This document shows positions 50,051 through 54,510 of a DNA stretch of 54,510 nucleotides, piece after piece; position 1 is the first letter of the stretch; each line of letters starts with the position of its first letter. The translations under genes were made by a program, and so were the position numbers. The stretch is from Prorocentrum cordatum (lineage: Eukaryota > Sar > Dinophyceae > Prorocentrales > Prorocentraceae): assembly GCA_963575745.1 (NCBI GenBank), contig CAUYUJ010006317.1:1-54510 (forward strand). Reading direction: 5' to 3'. The notes under the pieces are model-generated. The model was not told where the DNA came from, ran no database searches, and worked only from the letters and a program-made list of their open reading frames with translations.

Positions 50051-50848
50051 GAGCTGCGTGACGACCCGAGAGCCGAGCGACGCGGGCCGCCGCGGCGATC
50101 CCCGAGGTCACGGCGCTGCGCATCTTTGCACCACCGGCGTGTTCTCGCCCGGTCTGGGGTCCCCGGCCGCCACGTATCGATCGGGCGCGAGAAGGGGCGC
50201 AGAACGATGGGGTCCGGCGCTCGGGCCTCGACTCACATCGGGCCTGCGCCTCCACGGGAGGAATGTCCAGACACGGTAAAAGCGTGGTCTGGGGACGAGG
50301 TTTCGAGCAACTTGGGGCTATTTTTGGCGTGTTTGTTGAGTCGGTTTTACGTTTTCGCCCCAGCTCCGCCTGTGGAGGGACATGCCCGACCTAAGCCTTG
50401 ACCTGGTTGCGATGCTGTCTTTTTTGCCTCGTCGGCTCTCGGGGGAGGTGGTGCCTCCAGCTTCGTCGATGGAGGCCGAGACGGCCTCCGGGGAACCCCT
50501 CGCGGGGCCCAGAAGGCCCCCGTGGCGCGCCAGAGCGGCGAGCAAGCAGTCGGGGGCGACCCGGGCCCAGGTCGCCTCGGGCAGTGCCTGGGGGCACGGG
50601 TCACGTCTCCTGCTGCTCCCTGCGGCAGTTTCGTGCCGCGCCGGAGAGAACACAGAGGACTCACAGGCGTCGTCGTGACGAGAGGTGTCCTCCAGCCAGG
50701 ATCGCAAGGACTGCGTTTCTGCGGAGTCGTTGGACTAGGCGGAGTAGTTTCCTCCCCGCGTGAAGGTGCATCCCGTGCGATCGATTACACGGTCTGGCGC
50801 GGAGCGGTTTCGGGCCCGTCTTTTGAGCCAACAACGTTCAGGCGGAGC
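50051..50848. other. GC-rich unrecognised sequence
   Basis: Several overlapping open frames of 100-250 codons exist on both strands, as expected at this GC content. None has a recognisable domain, start context or splice structure, so no gene is called. Confidence 0.4.
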
Positions 50849-51030
50849 GAGGCACCGCGCGGACCTGAGCGGGACATCGCCGTCCCTGGGGGGCTGCGAT
50901 CTGCGAAACTGTCGCCACTTTCGAGGGCTGCTGGTGGTTCCTGCGGAATGAGGTACCGCGCGGGACTGAGCGGGACCTCGCCGTCCCTGGGTGGCTGCGA
51001 TCTGCGAAATTGTCGCCACTTTCGAGGGGG
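50849..51030 (+). repeat. 101-bp tandem duplication, two copies
   Basis: GAGGCACCGCGCGG at 50849 and GAGGTACCGCGCGG at 50950 start copies that share 'cgccgtccctgg', 'ggctgcgatctgcgaaa' and 'tgtcgccactttcgaggg'. The spacer TGCTGGTGGTTCCTGCGGAA is unique. 101 is not a multiple of three, so an open frame through both would shift. Confidence 0.85.
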
Positions 51031-53389
51031 ATGGGGTTTTGTCAATCACATGAACTTGTGGAAACTTCTGTCACAGACGTGCAGAGGGCGTTTTCTTTTC
51101 CGCACAGTCTGCTTGGGCTTGAACATGTATCAGGAGGGGACAAAAACACACAGACACACTTAATCGTCGATTCCCAGGAAAATATGGGAAGATATGGGAA
51201 TTGGGCGGGAAGACAAAAACCCAGAAAACATGGCAAAATATGGGGAATATTTTTATTTGTGTGTATTTATTTGTGTGTCCCAGGGCCCCTTCAATGTAGC
51301 AGCCCTGTCAGACCGTCACCAGGTATTCTAGCACGCTCCAGCGTGTCGATGACACGTTGGCGGAGATCTTCCTTGGTTGGGAATGGACTAGTGCCCTCTC
51401 TACGGGCTGGCCAGAGCATGCCGCCGTTTTAATTTTGTTCTCCTACTGAAGCCATGCTGCTTGGTTTGTCTTGTTTTGCTTCGATCATTTGCGGGCACCA
51501 TGGTTAGCCCATGTTTGACCGCTGCGAGGAAGATTCGAACGCGATTTGGTTTCAATGCAGCTTTGTTTCTTTTGGCTTGGTGCAGCAGGGTATCTCGGCC
51601 GTAGTCAGTAAACCCTTCTTCCTGATCGAGTTGGCATGTGTGTTCGATTAAGCTGTTAGGACCCCCTCGGCACGCTAGCCACACATAACGCAGTTATGTA
51701 GACACCCATATGTGGGACAAGTGTAGTGTATTGTATTTGTGTAGTGCTGCCGCGTATGTCGCGTTTTAAGGTCGATGCATCGAACCACCATGCTCGCTGC
51801 ATTCCCAAGGTTTCAGAATGCGAACATTCGGGACCCCCTTTGCTGATTGCCATTCCGTATTCCGTTTACGTCGTTCCATTCTTTGAGAACTTGTTGCTTT
51901 TTGTTATTTGAGAATGGTTCCTCAGATGTATTAAGGGGTGCGCACAAGCACGTTTTTTTCCTCATGGCCCGATGGCGTATTGGTTGAGGTGGGCTACCAG
52001 CAGGTTTTCGGTTGCTTACTCGTGATAGCATGTTCTGCTTACCTTTGAAGTGCCCCCCAAATCAATTTTCGGATACGTGAGCGCTTTGACGACAAATAGA
52101 ACGGTCTCTGCGCATCGGCTGCCACGAAGTGTCCTTTCGAACGACTTGCTCCGCATTCCTTCGTCTTCGATGCGTATGTAGCATCTGCTGGCTTCACGGC
52201 TCGCGTGTTTGCCCTCCTATCTCTTATTGGTAAACACCGTTTTTTTCCGCGTGCCCTGATGACAATTCTTTCTAAGTGTCTGCTGCTTTCTATGCATCGT
52301 TCATATTCTCCATGTGACGCCTTCTCTTTCACGTCGACCTGATTGAATTTTCGCCGGCGAGGCTTCTCCCGAACCAATGTATGGCCAAGAGGCTGGCGTG
52401 CTCTTTGCCAATCTTCATGTACGCAACTTGCATTTATGCGTGGCGTTCGTTTGCGTCGTGCCAGTTTGTTCGTTTAAGTTTGTATTCCACGTGCTTACCA
52501 CTCACTACGGTCTGTTACGAGTGCATTCTGTATGACATGACGTGTCGATCCCCGAGGCAGGGGACAACGTGCCAATGTACGAGCTGAGCCGTCCTGTATT
52601 GACACGCGGAGGGCAGAAGCAGCTTCAGCAGCGTTGTCAACGATGGGGTCGATGTGTTGAGGTGAAGGTCCGATGCCCCCCCCCCAAAGGACGACAGACA
52701 CGTGGATTCGATATCATATTGAAAATTGGGAGGGCGAAGAACCTGAGGTGGAGGATGTGAGGGTGGTACAGCGAGCAGCTGGTCGACAGCTGCCGCAGAC
52801 GATAGTGCGATCCGTGAAGCCTTGGGCCTCTGGTGTTCCTACAGTGGAACCTATGCCAAGAAACACCCTGCTTGCCTCCAGGTTGCCCTGAGTTTCTTGG
52901 ATTTCGATGGTTTTGTGATGGAAGCCGTGACGTTCCCACACCAAATATCACTCGACGTCCTGGGGTCTCAGGGTTGGGTTTCTTGTTCAGAGGCCAGCAA
53001 CATATGTACACGTACGCGGATAGCTTCCCCTGGAGGGCATTTGAACGAGGACGTTCGTGCACTCAAGATCGCGGAGGGCGTACATGTACATATGTCGTTG
53101 CTCGCTCACTTGTGGAAGGTTTCCTGTGGTCGAGCTCCAACTGTACCTCATCCTGGTCTTTACCATCATTCCCCAAATGGTACTTGTACTCATGGATTCT
53201 TACTTCGGATCTGAGGAACTGGGCCTGTCTGCTGGGCTGGCGGCTGTGGTGCCATCGTCGACTCTCCGTCGCCGCCTCGTCGCCGCCTGTCTTCTGGGCC
53301 TGTTTGCCCGTCTGGCGGCTATGTTGCCGCCGTCGCCACCCTGTCGGCCCTGTCGCAGCCTTGACGCCGCCACATAGTTCGCTCCACAT
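51031..53389. other. Unrecognised, mostly unique sequence
   Basis: A minus-strand frame at 51291-51426 reads MLWPARREG...PTKEDLRQRVIDTLERARIP and ends at a stop. It vaguely resembles the end of a Tc1/mariner-type transposase but lacks the DLNPIE signature, so it is not called. A 12-C run at 52677-52688 breaks the plus-strand frames near 52560-52890. No domain, tRNA or rRNA recognised. Confidence 0.35.
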
Positions 53390-53530
53390 ATATTGTACTG
53401 CGCCACGCAGATAGCACCACATATATTGCACCACATGGACTCCACAGCATATATTGGACAACGTAGACTGCACCACATATATTGCATCACTTGAGTGACG
53501 CAAGATGGAGTGCCCGACACATATGTATTC

Positions 53531-53562
<32 letters not shown>

Positions 53563-53790
53563 CCCCCATCGTTTTGCACCGCATATCTTCCACCACATAG
53601 TTTGCACCGCATAGGTCGCACAACACACATGTCACCACACCTATTGCACAGCATACATGGTATAACATGTGTTGCACCACATCGATGGTACCACATATGT
53701 TGCACCACACATGTTGCAGCATTTATTTCTTCACAAAGGTGGCACAGCGTATATTTCACATCATCTATTGCCCCAGGTAGACTGCACCAC
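53390..53790. repeat. Degenerate TTGCACCACATA minisatellite with (TA)n
   Basis: Units of about 15-18 bp built on GCACCACATA (e.g. 53470, 53696, 53761) recur through the segment. A (TA)n run of about 25 bp lies at 53537-53561. Confidence 0.8.
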
Positions 53791-53959
53791 CTAGATTGCG
53801 GGGGAAGGGGGCAGTCTCACACCCGACGGGGGTCGGCGGATCTCCGCTGGGCTGGATCGTTAGAGGAGGAGGGCCCAGGGAGAGGGGGGGGAGCGGGACG
53901 ACGACAAGGACGACGACGACGAACACAGAAAAGCGTCTCCCACACGCCGAAGTGTCGGC

Positions 53960-53960
<1 letters not shown>
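53791..53960. other. GC-rich segment before poly-T
   Basis: G-rich (GGGGGGG at 53885) and GAC-repeat (53900-53925) sequence. It ends in the short inverted repeat CGCCGAAGTGTCGGCG (53947-53960), a hairpin immediately before the T run. Confidence 0.5.

Positions 53961-54051
<91 letters not shown>
53961..54051. repeat. Poly-T run, 91 nt
   Basis: Uninterrupted T from 53961 to 54051. It follows a hairpin, as the 36740 run also follows a GC-rich palindrome. Confidence 0.95.
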
Positions 54052-54053
<2 letters not shown>

Positions 54054-54510
54054 TACACTGTCTTCCTCTCAGTATATTTTTGTATCTCACTCTACTGTTT
54101 CCGTACCCGTGCCTGTCTTCCTCTCTGGGTATTTCTCTCCGCCTCCGCGTGTCTCCTCTTCCTTCGTGTTCCTGTCTCCCCACGTTTTCCACGTGAGTTT
54201 TCGGTTTCCCTCCGTTCTCTGTGATTGTGTGTTAATTTTGTGTCTGTTGTGTGTGTATGTGTGTTTGTGTGTGCGTGTGTGTTTTTCCCCGTCGTGTTCC
54301 CACGTTTTGCTGCGACCGGCTGCCACCATCCAGTCCACCCATCTGATACGCAAAAGGAAAGTCATCTTGAGCGTGTCCTTGCTTAACTTGTCGTGACGGT
54401 GTCGTCACCTCGCCGCTGGAGGAAAATAGTGTGTGTGTGTATGCGTGTACGTATGAGTGTGTGTGTGTGTGTGTGTGTTGCACCACGGCGGACGGCAGCA
54501 AGAAGGTGCA
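54052..54510. repeat. Pyrimidine-rich segment with (TG)n tracts
   Basis: CT-rich to 54230, then TGTGTG-rich tracts at 54243-54285 and 54430-54478. The rest (54290-54425) shows nothing recognisable. No gene called. Confidence 0.7.

Noticed and set aside
51291-51426. Tc1/mariner transposase C-terminal fragment on the minus strand
   Set aside because: The resemblance is limited to LWPA and a helix near the end. The DLNPIE signature and DDE residues are missing.
51960-52030. tRNA-like segment (TGGCGTATTGGTTGAGG with GGTTTTCGG)
   Set aside because: A-box-like word only. No pairing acceptor stem, B box degraded, anticodon arm not formed.

Overview
The window looks like nuclear, gene-poor DNA from a eukaryote, most likely a dinoflagellate. 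Four things suggest this. There is a non-LTR retrotransposon whose reverse transcriptase carries WADN in place of the usual F/YADD box and an 'RTGSMEAPALW' B motif, both of which fit dinoflagellate LINE-like proteins as I remember them. Low-complexity GC-rich tracts could only encode peptides of the LGASW/GPSWG or PRRPKR kind. There is also heavy microsatellite load, and no compact gene was recognised. No rRNA, tRNA, CRISPR array, bacterial operon or spliced-leader sequence was recognised. Nearly every open frame outside the retrotransposon lies in repeats and is judged non-coding.

Layout. (1) 1-30587 is a dense, nested pile of three interrelated short mobile-element families, here called A, B and C. 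A is about 395 bp with variable middles. B is about 1.0-1.24 kb and normally carries five position-specific monomers of about 177 bp. C is about 215-410 bp. None encodes a protein. They share an architecture: a left terminal inverted repeat, a local left hairpin, a matching inverted repeat near but not at the right end, then (clearest in A and B) a strong right-end stem-loop and a terminal (C)AG followed by T. The stems co-vary between families. Several insertions can be read base by base as one element inside another, at T-rich (mostly TT) sites. An old segmental duplication (1214-9816 against 11513-17436) gives occupied/empty site pairs.

(2) 30588-36627 is a LINE of about 6.0 kb that landed in the loop of a family-A right-end hairpin, with GAC on both sides. 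ORF1-like, endonuclease, reverse transcriptase and an RNase H-like tail all sit in one reading frame, broken by five in-frame stops of all three kinds and by no frameshift. (3) 36628-43260 holds older, eroded A, B and C relics, antisense 177-bp monomers, a 680-bp (GTGGCC)n block and about 2 kb of unrecognised sequence. (4) 43264-48545 is a run of low-complexity DNA: a degenerate C-rich array of about 10-bp period, GGA and GAT/GCT triplet arrays, and a TGTA/TGCA tract that switches strand to TACA. (5) 48546-54510 contains an inverted pair of diverged C/G-rich repeats, a 101-bp tandem duplication, unrecognised sequence, a CACCACATA minisatellite, a 91-nt poly-T and (TG)n tracts.

How the parts fit. 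The A/B/C architecture resembles non-autonomous Helentron/HINE (DINE-1-like) elements: asymmetric terminal inverted repeats, subterminal hairpins, a central tandem array and T/T insertion. No Rep/helicase protein that could mobilise them is in the window, so this is inference. The LINE is a later, independent insertion.
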